The notes: generated by a model from the letters alone, not told the origin. Counted from the first letter of the stretch, positions 42,301-53,085 are shown. The stretch is DNA of 64,000 nucleotides from Mesotaenium endlicherianum (GCA_009602735.1 WELA01001243.1:15808-79807), one strand, 5' to 3'. Numbers and translations: made by a program.

Positions 42301-43118
42301 CTGATGGGCAGACTGAAAGAACTAACCGAGTTCTGCAAGAGGTGCTGAGAGCATATATTAACCAAAAACAAGATAATTGGGATGACCTGTTGCCTCAAAT
42401 TCAGTTTGCGGTCAACAGTGCGGTGCACGCGTCAACGGGCAAAACTCCTTTTGAACTCAGCCTGGGTAGAGTCCCTAAGTCTCCTCTAGATGTGCTAGGG
42501 GAATCTTTAACTCACCCTGAAGGGATTGACAACCCGGTCTCCCTCCAGTTAACTCAGGAGTTTGCCGACACCATGTCAGAAGTCCAACGCAACTTGCAAA
42601 CGGCCCAACAAAACCAACAAAAATACGCTACTCAACACCGTCGGGAACTGACATTTTCCAAGGGGGATTTAGTCAAACTGCATTCTCAGCACCTGTACCT
42701 CCCTGGTGTGGTCAAGAAAAAGCTTGGCCCTGTCTGGGTCGGTCCGTATTCGGTGGTCCGTCGTGTCGGTCAGAATGCTTACAAACTGAACATGTCAGCT
42801 GAATACAAGGGGCACCCGGTCTTTAATGTCTCCTTCCTGGAACCGTACATCAAAGGTGATACACTGTTCACAGGTCGGTTCCCTGTCCAACCGGGACCTG
42901 TCCCCGCTGTCCGGGACGGCGACCCTGAGGAATATGAGGTCGATGAGATTTTAGACGCTCGCTCGGTCCGTCGATCGTCTAAATATGTCATGAAATACCT
43001 CATTCGATGGAAGGGTTACGATGCCTCTGGGGACACTTGGGAGTTTAAGGACCACTTGACCAATGCCAAAGGGGCGTTGACACGGTTCCACCTTCGGGCC
43101 GCTGGAGTCCCTCCATAA
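39397..43118 (+). mobile_element. element A pol: protease, RT, RNase H, integrase, chromodomain
   Basis: The retropepsin domain is near 39.6 kb. RT runs about 40.3-41.0 kb ([21 protein letters not shown] type motifs, [20 protein letters not shown]). RNase H is at 41.1-41.55 kb. The integrase HHCC zinc finger is at about 41.8-41.95 kb and the catalytic core at 42.0-42.4 kb, with HPQTDGQTERTNR. The C-terminal chromodomain is at 42.93-43.1 kb (YLIRWKGYDASGDTWE). Chromodomains of this family bind histone marks and steer integration. Nearly whole, with a few breaks and n runs at 41248-41259 and 41283. Confidence 0.92.
41248..41259. other. short n run
   Basis: Twelve n in element A; single n also occur at 17936, 23578, 41283, 49142 and 59602. 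Confidence 0.97.
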
Positions 43119-43436
43119 CTGTCATTTCAGTTGACACGGGAAGGTGACAGGCGGTCCTGTCTCCATTTAAGTTGGAGGGGAAAATATATGACAGTTAGTG
43201 AGCGAGAGCGATAAAAGAACAGTTACGTGAACCCTAAGTGTCAGCATAGTGACAGAGGGGACAGCCTGGCCCACATAAAGCACCTTGAGCTGAAGGAAAA
43301 AGGGCCTCGCATAACACTACATCACTTAACTCACCCTAAAACACACTCATACGTTTATGTGTAGCGCATCCCAACTACGTCAACTTTTAGCAATCATCCT
43401 GGAAGGTAAACAGCAGCGAAGCCACTATACTAATAC

Positions 43437-43624
43437 TAACATACTTCCTGCAATCCCTATGACAAAGTTCCGTATCCTACTAACTTGTGCCCTGGTTACA
43501 TGTGCAGGATGGCGCCCACCACACAAAAGGTAACATACTTCCTGCAATCCCTATGACAAAGTTCCATATCCTACTAACTTGTGCCCTGGTTACATGTGCT
43601 GGATGGCGCCCACCACACAAAAGG
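43437..43624 (+). repeat. 94-bp direct tandem duplication upstream of the element A extra ORF
   Basis: Two copies, 43437-43530 and 43531-43624, differ at about two positions. Each covers the likely start of the extra ORF. Confidence 0.85.
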
Positions 43625-45279
43625 AGGACAGAAAGCGCAAGGCAGAAGAAGCCAGGAGGACTATGGAACAATACCAGAAGGAGCTGGCGGCGACGTCCCT
43701 CACCAGGAGAGAACAAGAAAGGGTCCGCAAACAACAAGAGGCGGCAGAAGAGGCACAGAGGAAGAAGGATCAGGAAGCGAAAAACCTCAGGAAAGTTGAG
43801 GAGGAGAGACAGAAGAAACAGCAAGAAGAAGCGGCAGCGGCAGAAGAGGAGAAAAGGAAAAAGCTTGAAGCGGACAGACAGAAGAGCTTGGCCACTTACA
43901 GGTATACTGTGGTGGGTGGCCAGAACTTTGATAACCTGAAGGAAGCATTGCTGGCAGCCCAGGAGATCAACAGGCTGGAACAGACAACACTGCTACAGAA
44001 GGAAGGAGCTACAGCACTGGACAGGTACATCGAGACACACACCGGCGTGGTCCTTTACGAAGATTATGCTAAGATGGTGGGCTATACAGCAGAGCAGGCC
44101 CGGTATCTCGCAGATGATTCAGAGGACAAGCCGGTCCCCATACCGGGAATAGTGGGAGATCAGAGACTCATCCGGATGGTGAGCATGCGGCCCGATAGCT
44201 TTAAGGATACGGTATTCTACCTCACACTCCTGCCAGCTTACAATGAAGTTGAGAGAAGGAGCTGGGAGTACTTGGCCAGGGAAGCAGGACAGCAGATGTT
44301 CTCTCCCCACTGGTTCCCGTGTAAACTGAGGAAGGCTGAGCACGGACCCCAGTACTACCAGCAGCCAACAGACTGGAGGTGGATGACCGTCACAAATAAG
44401 AAGCAGGAGTGTGACCGAGCCCAACCGGATGACTTCCACTATGGCCTAGACGGCTATCTCATCCTACCACCTCACATTGCCCCTTGGGACCCCAGGCTGA
44501 ATGGATGCCTGAGCAATATGAATGCAGAGACCAAGGAACATAGGAGGAGGGGAAGAGAGTACTTCTCTAAGGGAAAGCATGCCTTTGTCAAATGGGCAAA
44601 GAATGCAGGCCGGATAGATATCAGTAGGCTGAAGGCCAAGCAACCTCCAGCGCGCCCTAAGAAAGGGAGGTCGGTAGACTACTCCATGTCTACTAGGGAG
44701 CAGGACGACTTAGTGGACGAGACCCCTACTCTCTCCGAGGAGGAGGATGAGGAGGATGAGGAAGAAGAACAAGGCAGAGGAGAAGCATCAGCAGCAGGTA
44801 CTCAGGATACCCAGGGACAGGCAGTGGCACTTCCTAAAGAACCACGATCAGGTGTGTGGAATGTGATCCCCGTTATGGCGACAACTGGACCCCGCGCTCG
44901 CTCCCCCAGCCCACCTGCCCAAGCAGGGGAAGAAGCTGATCTGACTGTACTGGGCAGCAGACACAGACAGAAATCCCCAGAGGACAGGGGTGCCAGAAGA
45001 GGGACACGCGGGTGGGCCAGAGGTATGCCAGCCTCCCCCTCCGCTCAGGGGCATGTACCTCTAGCCAATGTATTTCAGCATCCTACTGGAATGCCTGTCT
45101 ATGTGGGAATCAACACCCAAGTGGTTGAAGAGCAGGCCACCATCCACCGTTCTCCTCGAGGGCCAACTTTAGAGCAAACAGGGTCCTTTAGAAGGCCAGC
45201 TGACAGACCTAGAGGGCTGTCCAGATCTAGGTCCAGATCTCCGTCTCCTGACCCTGAAGCCCCAGGAACAACCCCTTAA
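43603..45279 (+). mobile_element. element A extra ORF (about 560 aa), function unknown
   Basis: Open from a plausible ATG at 43603 to 45279. The N-terminal 100 residues are Lys/Glu/Gln-rich and predicted coiled-coil. A central folded-looking region follows (motif HAFVKWAKNAGRIDIS near 44580), then an acidic tract of Glu/Asp, then a Ser/Arg/Pro-rich tail with SRSRSRSPSP. No membrane segment or signal peptide is seen, so it is unlikely to be an envelope protein. A decayed second copy of its central part at 58650-58960 keeps protein-level similarity, so this ORF belongs to the family. Expression would need a spliced or internal message. Confidence 0.7.
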
Positions 45280-45392
45280 GGTGACACGCTGAAGAGGCAG
45301 TCAGTAAGGGAGGCTGGTCAGGTTCAGTTCCCTTATTTAAAATTTCTGCAGTTTAATGTTGTCGAGGCGACAACAAGTTAAGTTGGAGGGAT

Positions 45393-46112
45393 TGTAATGA
45401 ATCAGTATATTAGTGGATATAATATTCATTTAAATATAATAGTTAATTACGTTCAGCCTGCTGAACTTCAGTCAATAGTCAATCTGCTGGACTTTACATA
45501 ATTATCAGTTTATTGACTCAGCCGAAAGCAGCAGGCTGAAGTCCATATAAGTCAGCTTGCTGACCCATTCTTTGACAGCCAGCTGACTTCCATAATCGGT
45601 AGCAGCAAACTGCCTTGACATACACCTAAGCACGATATGCTAGATTGAATGGCAAGATGACATCCCTATGATGGATGGCGATTCGGGATGATGGGAGATG
45701 GCGGTGGATTTGGTTAACCGAGGTCCTACCAACGTGGTTAACTCCCGGGTAGGCGGTGCCATCGCACTGACCGTTGAACAGTAAACTCATTCCATGTACA
45801 TATGCTAGGCATTGCTCTTGAGTTCGGCATTCGGAAACGAGGCCAACTCTCTTGTACAGCTTACTGAGAGAGATCTGAATCCAAGGCGAGAAGCCATTGA
45901 TACGCACTGTCTTCTAACCTTGCTTATGTATGAGTTTACTGATTTGCATCATTGATGCTAGTTTACTCGCATTTGACTTACGAGTATTATTCCCTGCTAG
46001 TGTATTGTCCTTTGCCGTTTAACCAGTTAACGGAAATACCATAAAGATTACTTGCTGATATAAAGATCTTTATTACTTGTTAATTGCCTATTTGGTAAGT
46101 CGATTCATTTCA
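45393..46112 (+). repeat. element A right LTR
   Basis: 720 bp, preceded by the polypurine tract AAGTTGGAGGG and followed by target duplication CTATG. Confidence 0.95.
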
Positions 46113-46117
46113 CTATG

Positions 46118-47561
46118 CCTCACGTTCTAACAATCGAGCGGAGAGCAACTACTCGTCCTACGAAGGAGAGCTGCTGGCAGTGGTTTGGGCTGTCACACAC
46201 TTCAAGGAGTATCTGTGGGGAAGACCCTTCACGCTGATCACGGATCACTCACCATTACTATGGCTGATGAAAAATGGAGACCTCACTGGTAAGTTGGCTC
46301 GCTGGGCTCTTAAGCTGCAGGAGTACCAAATGACGGTGGTGCACAGAGCAGGAGTGCTCAACAACGACGCCAATGGACTCAGCAGGAACCCAGACCCATC
46401 TTCAGACGACAGAACAGGAGCTCGAGAGGACGAAGACCCGAGCAGCCCAGCAGAGTTGGTGGCCTGCCTAGCCGAAATGGCTGGAATGGTAGCATCAGGC
46501 GAAGCTGAGCCACGACCCCTGTTCACTCCAGAGATCTGGAAAGATCAAGCTACTATGCACTGGCTGAAGACGGTAACTCACTTGGAAGGGCTATCAGTGA
46601 AGGAGAAGAACCAGGTTAGCCATCGAGCTAAAAGGTTCTGCTGGAAACGCAACAACCTCTTCAATATTAAAGAAACTGGTAAGGAGAAGTTAGTGCCAGA
46701 ATCCATCAGGAGACGAGTTCTTGTGCAGGAAATGCACGAGAACACTGGACACTATGGTGTCAAGATGACGTATGGTCTTTTGGAGCTGTCTTACTGGTGG
46801 AGGGGCATGAAGGAGCAGTATGAAGATGTGATCAAGGCCTGCCAAAGCTGTGATAGCGTCAAGGCTGGTTTTACGCAGCAACATCCACACTTGCAATATT
46901 TGCCAATCATGGGCCTAGACTACTGCTGGAGCTGCGATCTCGCAGATTTAGCAAGCAGGCTGCCTTGGCGAATTACTCGCCAAATCAAATAATGTTTGGC
47001 AGAAGTCCAATAGTGCCCAGCAGTATCAAGCAAGAGATTGAACAGGTGAAAGACCTGGACAGCCCTGATGAACTGCTAAAGGTGATGGAACGCCGTAAGG
47101 CGTTATTTGAGCGCATAATGCCGGTTGCGCTGGACAATCTGAAAATCGTGCAGAAAAGAGATACGCATCGTCACACCAGGACGCGAGACGGGAGCTACCG
47201 CCTGTAGTTGACGCAGATTCAAGAAGGAGACTTCGTCTACCGCAAGCGCCAATGGTTCAACAATGGTGTGTTAAAGCAGGAAGGTTTTGATGGTAAAACC
47301 ATGAGAGACCACGTGCAGAATTGCTCGCTATGCCATTTGCCGAATATTGATCCTACGCTTAGGGTTGTGCCCGAGAAATTGGTGCCAGCCACGCCTTGTG
47401 CCAGCTGCAAAGTGCTGAATGATCAAGAAGCAATAATAACTTGCGATAAGTGTGGTGCCCGTTGGCACACTTTCTGCATTGGCGAGGAAGAGATTATGGC
47501 AGGACATTGGGAATGTCCTGACTACCTTTCTAAACCCCCTAGCCGCAGGGCTGGAAAATAA
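46118..47561 (+). mobile_element. element B RNase H, integrase pieces and PHD finger
   Basis: RNase H continues (YEGELLAVVWAVTHFKEYLWG), then an integrase zinc-binding domain (HENTGHYG ... CQSCDSVKAG, near 46.74-46.86 kb), part of the integrase core and its C-terminal side (NYSPNQIMFGRSP). The tail encodes a PHD-type zinc finger at about 47395-47520: CASC, CDKCGARWHTFC and a final WECPD in Cys4-His-Cys3 order. PHD fingers read histone H3 tails. Fossil with several breaks. Confidence 0.82.
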
Positions 47562-47608
47562 TAGCTTTTTGCAAAAAAGGCAGGGACGCCTCAGCTGAAA
47601 GGGAGGGG

Positions 47609-47911
47609 TGTAAGAGGAATTAAGGCAAGGCAAGTATTATTTAAATTTTCTGCTAAGTCTTAGAATGAGCAGATGGTGAGAGCTGGGTGAAGGAGAACAT
47701 TGCTATGAGTGTTGGTCATGGTTGCATGGTGCAAGTTCAGGAGCCCAGGGATGGGTTAACCTTGGTAAGGCTTGTCATCGACACACGTGCAAAGGTCAAT
47801 CGACCATGTTTGCCCACACGTGAGGAGGGCCACCGACACATCGACCAGGTCGAAGGCACACGTGCTGGAAGGCTACGCACGTGCTAAGGGACCGACACTT
47901 TAGGCACGACA
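47609..47911 (+). repeat. element B right terminal repeat (cut short)
   Basis: Begins TGTAAGAGGAATTAAGG directly after the polypurine tract and matches 27831-28126. The match ends at a CACGACA junction where repeat R begins. Confidence 0.8.
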
Positions 47912-48370
47912 ACATGTGCATATGTGGTGGGGAACAAGCTTGTGCCAATTTGCGCTTTTGTGTTGCTTGCATGGGTGCACGCGTGCATGCAAGCATTTAC
48001 ACATGGTATATCCATAATAAGGTGTCAAGGACGTGTAAGAGCATAGAAAGATAATGAAAGTGTACGCTCAACCACATGCTTGGGTCTGTGGGTGCATGCG
48101 TGAATGCGAGCAAGCATTTGTGTTATGCATGCATGTGCAATTTTAGCGTGCGGCATGTGGGCGCGTATCGTATGTATGAAAGTGCAAAGGTGGCCAAGAA
48201 ATGATGTCTGCACGCGAATGCACAACAATTACGCCAAGAAGCTGGTTTTGACTCGCGCAACGCATTTAAATCAACCTACATGAAGAAAGTAGCCAGTTTG
48301 CACGTATCTGTACCTTGTGTTCATAACCATGCATGCAGTATGATGCCCGCAAGCATGATGCACTCAAGCA
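47911..48370 (+). repeat. repeat R, copy 2 (partial)
   Basis: Matches 27371-27830 at about 95%. It ends in the near-palindrome CACTCAAGCAGGCATGCTTG at about 48361-48380. Confidence 0.8.
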
Positions 48371-48676
48371 GGCATGCTTGAGTGTGTTCCAATGATATTT
48401 TACATACGCCTAAGAGTCGTGTGACATGCATCGTTTGGATGGGCTTGAGCCTTTGAAGTCGTATCTATGGAAAAAATGGTCTAAGTGTTTCAATGTAATT
48501 CAATTAGTATTCACAAAATTAACACGCATGAGAAAATTGAAGTGAACATTGCAACTAGTTATTATGTTTCACAGCACAACTGACATGTCTTGGTTTTCAT
48601 AATATAAGACATAGAGCGACACCAGTTTGTCTTACTTTGCCACACCAAATAAACGATCATTAACTTCCATAATTGT

Positions 48677-48680
<4 letters not shown>
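48371..48680. other. unique AT-rich spacer
   Basis: No gene or repeat is recognised. Confidence 0.35.
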
Positions 48681-48744
<64 letters not shown>

Positions 48745-48790
48745 TCTCTCTCTCTCTCCCTCCCTCTCTCTCTCTCCCTCCTTCTCTCCC
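48681..48790. repeat. CT microsatellite
   Basis: A (TC)n tract with CCCT interruptions. A second (CT)n tract follows at 49143-49179, next to a single n at 49142. Arg/Glu or Ser/Leu repeat frames here are artefacts. Confidence 0.95.
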
Positions 48791-49141
48791 CCTCCCTCGC
48801 ACGAGGACCCTCTGGAGGAGCAGGGCACAGGCCTGGACCAGATGCCTGTCCTGCGCGCGCTGGAAGAGGGAGAGCGCGGAAGAAGCTCCCTCGCTCGCAC
48901 GCTTCACACCAAGTGCAAGGATGAGGAGGGGACGCCGCAAGCGGTGGATGGCGACCCAGCGCCTCCCCCGCTTGCTCCCCCCCTCCCCCACTCACTCGCT
49001 CGCTGCCCCGCCGCTCGCTCGCTTGCAAGATGAGAAACTCGGCAAGCGGAACCGCCGCAGACTCACGCGCGCGTGCACACACGCCCTCCGCCGATACTTT
49101 CACGGATTTGACGGTCAGACCCGCGCACATGCGACACTGCG
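48791..49141. other. GC-rich island between CT tracts, unassigned
   Basis: About 350 bp, much more GC-rich than both flanks and bounded by two CT microsatellites. An open frame reads LEEQGTGLDQMPVLRALEEG, but there is no recognisable domain or convincing exon boundary. It may be a misassembled fragment of another locus, as the adjoining n suggests. Confidence 0.4.
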
Positions 49142-49142
49142 N

Positions 49143-49182
<40 letters not shown>

Positions 49183-49359
49183 CACACACAATCTTATTTT
49201 GCCGTTCATTCAATATGTCTTACAGAGAGCTGTTTGTTAATGCTCCGTGTTGTACTCTTCCACGTAATAAATTAGTATTGCAGCAGATGTATTCATTCAA
49301 TTTTAAATGGTATAGTTTTTTAAGTTATGTTTCCTCAACTTTAGTCAATGGTCTATTTG

Positions 49360-49963
49360 AGTGACTTGGCCGAGAGTAGTAGGCTGAAGTCCACTGAAGC
49401 TAGCTTGCTATAATGATCCGCCGCACGGCCGGATGCGACGCGTGCGACACGTCGCGACTGCAACCAGAAGTGTTGGTTTAAATTGTATAAGTACAATTTT
49501 CGCGCGCAAAGTACCTCGAGTTACCTTCTTGTTTGTATCGCTATTCTTGCTGACAAATTCTTTGGTTAGCTGATGTCCTACCGACGAGGTTCTCCTGGGG
49601 AGTCAGTGCCATTGCACTTGCTGTTAAACTGTAAACTCATTCCATGTACATATACTAGGTTTGCTGTCGAGTTCGATATTTGGAAACGAGGCTAGTTCTC
49701 TTACAGTCTTCGAACTACTGAGAAAATTTATGAATTGAAGGCTGCAAGCTATTTTACGAACTGCTTACTAACCTCGCTTATGTATGAGTGCACTGATTCA
49801 ATGATTGATGCTTGTTACTTGCATCTGATGATTGCCTACGCTATTTGCGTGGTCTTTTGCTGATGAAAGAAGTTAAACAGAAATCATCATTTAGATTATT
49901 TGTTGATATAAAGATCTTCCATTAGATTGATGTTCGCATATTGGTAAATCAACTCATTTCATT
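49360..49963 (+). repeat. decayed A-family LTR, forward
   Basis: Shares the GTAAACTCATTCCATGTACA block and the terminal TTGGTAAATCAACTCATTTCA with A LTRs, but is strongly diverged. Its first part is missing or unrecognisable. Confidence 0.7.
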
Positions 49964-50039
49964 CCACAATGTAGACCACCACTTCATCGAGCTCTATAGC
50001 CACGTGAAACTAAGTAAAAGTCTATCTTGTTTGAGTATT

Positions 50040-50423
50040 TACTAAGTTAGTCACGAGTATAATAAGGTGCTATCCGTAGATAAGATATCAAGTCGTTCAG
50101 AAAGGACTTTAATCTTGAACTTTCTGGAGTGGTAAAGGAAAAGCCTGGCCCTATTTGGGTGGATTATTATTTGGTGGTACGCTGTGTGAGTCAATGCCTA
50201 TAAACTGGACGTGTTATTTTGATACAAAGGTCAATGTGTCTACAATGTCTCTTTCTTGCAACCATACATCATATGTGACAAGTCCTATTTGTTCGTGATG
50301 CGGATGAATGTGAAGCTGACCAAAGGATCGTTAAAATAATTTATGAAATATTTGGTCCAATGGAAAGGCTATGCATCTTGGTTGTCGAGACACTTGGAAC
50401 TTTAGGGAAAAGCTGACGAACGC
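50040..50423 (+). mobile_element. remnant of A-family pol (integrase C-terminus and chromodomain)
   Basis: Diverged sequence parallels the end of element A pol (KPGPIWV, YNVSFLQPYI and KYLVQWKGYAS-like stretches). Heavily broken fossil. Confidence 0.65.
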
Positions 50424-51123
50424 TGAAATGAAGCGACTTACCAATAGGCGATTAATAATTAATAAAGGATCTTTACATCAAGAAGTAATCTTTATGGTAT
50501 TTTCTGGTTACTTAGTAAACACCGAAAGACTCAAACAACTAGCATCAAAATACTAACGTGTCAAATGCAACTGCAAGTATACGAGCATCAATCATGCAAT
50601 CAGTAAACTCATACACAAGCAAGGCTAGAAGACAGTTCGTATCAATGGCTTCTCGCCTTGGATTAGATATCTCTCAGTAAGCGGTACAAAAGAGTTGGCC
50701 TTGATTTCGAATGCCAACCTCGTGAGCATGAGTTTACTGTTCAACGGCAAGTGCGATGGCACCGCCTACCTGGGAGTTAACCACGTCGGTAGGACCTCGA
50801 CTAACCAAATTCACAGCCATCTCCCATCATCCCAAATCGCCATCCATCCAAGGGAGTGCTCTAGCCATTCATCTAGCATATCACACTTAGATGCATTTGT
50901 AGGCAGTTCACTGATACCGCGTACGGCAGTCAGTCAATTGTCAAAGAATGTGTCAGCAAGGTGACCTAAGTTGACTTCAACCTGCTGCCCTCGGCTAAGT
51001 CAATATGTTGAATTTAACTAGAAGTCCAGCAGTCTTAATATTAACTAAAGTTCAGCAGATTGAACTTTATCAACTAGTATATTCAAATGAATATTATATC
51101 TAGCTATATACTGATTCATTATA
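50424..51123 (-). repeat. solo LTR of the A family, reverse
   Basis: A 700-bp reverse-complement A LTR flanked by the 5-bp direct repeat AACGC (50419-50423, 51124-51128). More diverged than the solo LTR at 28.6 kb. It is inserted in the pol remnant. Confidence 0.85.
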
Positions 51124-51142
51124 AACGCTAAGGACACTCTTT

Positions 51143-51650
51143 GAAATGAATCGACTTATTGATTAATGAGTAACAATCAAATTAAGATTTTTATGTGAGC
51201 AAGTAATTAAGTAATTTTTATGTTGTGTTCTAATTTGCCTATCAAACACTACAAATAGCATAAGCAAATCTTAACAGTCAAAAGCAATTAAACAAGCATC
51301 AATCATGCAACTGATAGACTTATAGGTAGAATAATTCAGTTACTTGTGTAACGGCTTGCAACCTTGGATTCACATAGAATATGAGTAGTTTGTTTAGAAA
51401 GTCGGCCTTGTTTTTTATTGCCGAACATGATGGCAAACCCATCATTTGTACATGGAACGAGTTTCCTTTTCAACTGACATGCGTTGACACCGCTAACTTG
51501 GGTGTTAACTTCGTTCGTATCAGATTGGCTATCCAAATCCACAACCATCTTCTATCATTCCAATTTGCCATTGATTGGCTTCTATGCCATTATCAAATTT
51601 GCTGCTCTAAAAGCTGTGTCATATTGGATACTGTTTTTGTGCTCTAAAAT
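51143..51650 (-). repeat. decayed A-family LTR, reverse
   Basis: Begins TGAAATGAATCGACTT (the reversed LTR end) and keeps scattered A-LTR blocks. Old and shortened. Confidence 0.55.
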
Positions 51651-51675
51651 GCGCGTTAGATTCATCCTTACCACA

Positions 51676-52142
51676 CTGAAATAAATCAATTCACCAATTA
51701 AGCGATCATCTATAAAGCAAAAGATCTTCATATCAACAAGTAGTTGTTATTGGTGTTTCTACTTACTTCATTAAATAACAATTCATAAACTATATAGCTT
51801 AAGCAAATCTTACAAGTCAAATGCAATTAACGTGCACCAGTCATGCAATCAGTAACTCATACATAAGCAAGGTTAGTAAGCAAATCGTCTAACGGCTTGC
51901 AGCTTTGACTTTAGACATCTTCTCAGTATTATGTACAGAGAATAGGCCTCGTTTTCGAATGTCAAACTTGATAGCAAATCTAATATATGTACATGGAATG
52001 AGTAACTGTTCAACGACAAATGCGATGGCACTGCCTACCCGGGAGTTAACCTCGTCGGTAGGACATCTACTAACCAAATTCACAGTTATCTCCCATTATC
52101 TCAAATCGCCAGCAGCCTAAGGCGTCACCTAGCTATTCATGT
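51676..52142 (-). repeat. decayed A-family LTR, reverse, split by element C
   Basis: Similar to the A LTR in reverse (GAGTAACTGTTCAACGACAA and CCGGGAGTTAACCTCGTCGG). It continues after element C at 58530-58645. Confidence 0.6.
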
Positions 52143-53085
52143 TGTAACGATCCGAGCTATTTTAGGCGTATTTGGGACGTTTTCCCAATTACCTAAAGTA
52201 CGTTATACTATTTATCATATTATTTGATAAATGATTGCATCATATTCAATTATTCCCACACGTGTGTGCCGATTAATTCCTGGTCGATTGGCGAAACGAC
52301 CGAGATACTATTGCAAAAAGCATCGTAATGTAACTCGACTACTTCGCAAAAGTACGACATAATTATTCATAAAGTTACTTTGATTAAATTATGAGATGAT
52401 AACTTATTAAATCATTGATTGATTAAGTTGATTTGATTGTCATTATTTCGACATTGCACAATCACAGATTTCGAATTTACGACCAGTCGTTAATACGAAC
52501 AAACCGTCGTATCAAGATACGAACAAACCGTCGTGAAGACAAACGACACGAAATATGCAAAGTCGCTTTGCATCGACGCGGATTCGACCCCGCGACTTGT
52601 CGTTTGAAACGTTCACACCTAAACCAATTGGCCAAGTAGTTATTCGCAACTCCTGGTTCATGACGTAATTACTTGAACGCGACTCCGCGAACAGTCGCGA
52701 CTTTTCGAAAAGTCGCGAGAACGCGAAAACGCCCGTTTGGCGCGAACCGGTTTTCTGAAAACCATTGAAAAGTCTCCAAACCGCCAAACGGCGCGTTTCG
52801 AGCATTTGGCCGAATGGGACACGTCCCTTCGACCGTTTTCGTTGAACATGAACCACTGCCCTAGGTGGTGACTCGAAGCACTCCAGTGCCTCATGTTGTG
52901 CAGGTATAAATACCTGTAGAGTCATTGTGAGTGCAACTCTCACAAGCACACATTCTACGTTAGTTTACATTTTCGCTCTTTCGTGTATTCATCGATTTGC
53001 ACAATTATACAGATTTCCCTTCCACTCGATTTAAATATTCCTTGAATACCGAGGAAAGATCCTCTTGAAAAGCAGAAACGTAACA
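52143..53085 (+). repeat. element C left LTR
   Basis: 943 bp, TGTAACGATCCGAG ... ACGTAACA. A TATA-like TATAAATA lies near 52905 in a typical promoter position. Confidence 0.93.

Larger units (their letters stand above)
37104..46112 (+). mobile_element. element A: chromodomain Ty3/gypsy LTR retrotransposon with an extra ORF
   Basis: A 9,009-bp element with TG...CA LTRs (37104-37815 and 45393-46112) and the perfect 5-bp target duplication CTATG (37099-37103, 46113-46117). The primer-binding site TGGTATCGAAGC starts two bases after the left LTR and resembles the tRNA-Met type. The order gag, protease, RT, RNase H, integrase, chromodomain marks a chromovirus. An additional ORF lies between the chromodomain and the right LTR. 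The LTRs differ at about 20 positions by eye (about 97% identity), so insertion is fairly recent. It is nearly whole, with perhaps two or three breaks and two small n runs. It is inserted in the RT/RNase H region of element B. Confidence 0.95.
27831..47910 (+). mobile_element. element B: LTR retroelement carrying a cytosine-5 DNA methyltransferase and a PHD finger (broken)
   Basis: Parts in order: left terminal repeat, long leader, gag with CCHC zinc knuckles, retropepsin, DNA methyltransferase, an unrecognised accessory region, RT/RNase H of the Ty3/gypsy type, integrase zinc-binding and distal pieces, and a PHD finger. A polypurine tract (about 47597-47608) stands directly before the right terminal repeat. 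Two A-family insertions lie inside: a solo LTR at 28635-29353 and full-length element A at 37104-46112. Without them B is about 10.4 kb. It is a fossil with several breaks, and its right terminal repeat is cut short. The two terminal repeats differ at roughly 12 of 300 positions by eye, so it is not ancient but is older than A, which sits inside it. Confidence 0.85.

Noticed and set aside
43603-45279. Envelope protein in element A
   Set aside because: No signal peptide, membrane span or cleavage site is seen in the ORF; composition is coiled-coil and Ser/Arg-rich.
48632-49187. Arg-Glu and Ser-Leu repeat proteins
   Set aside because: Translation of CT/GA microsatellites; no start context or domain.
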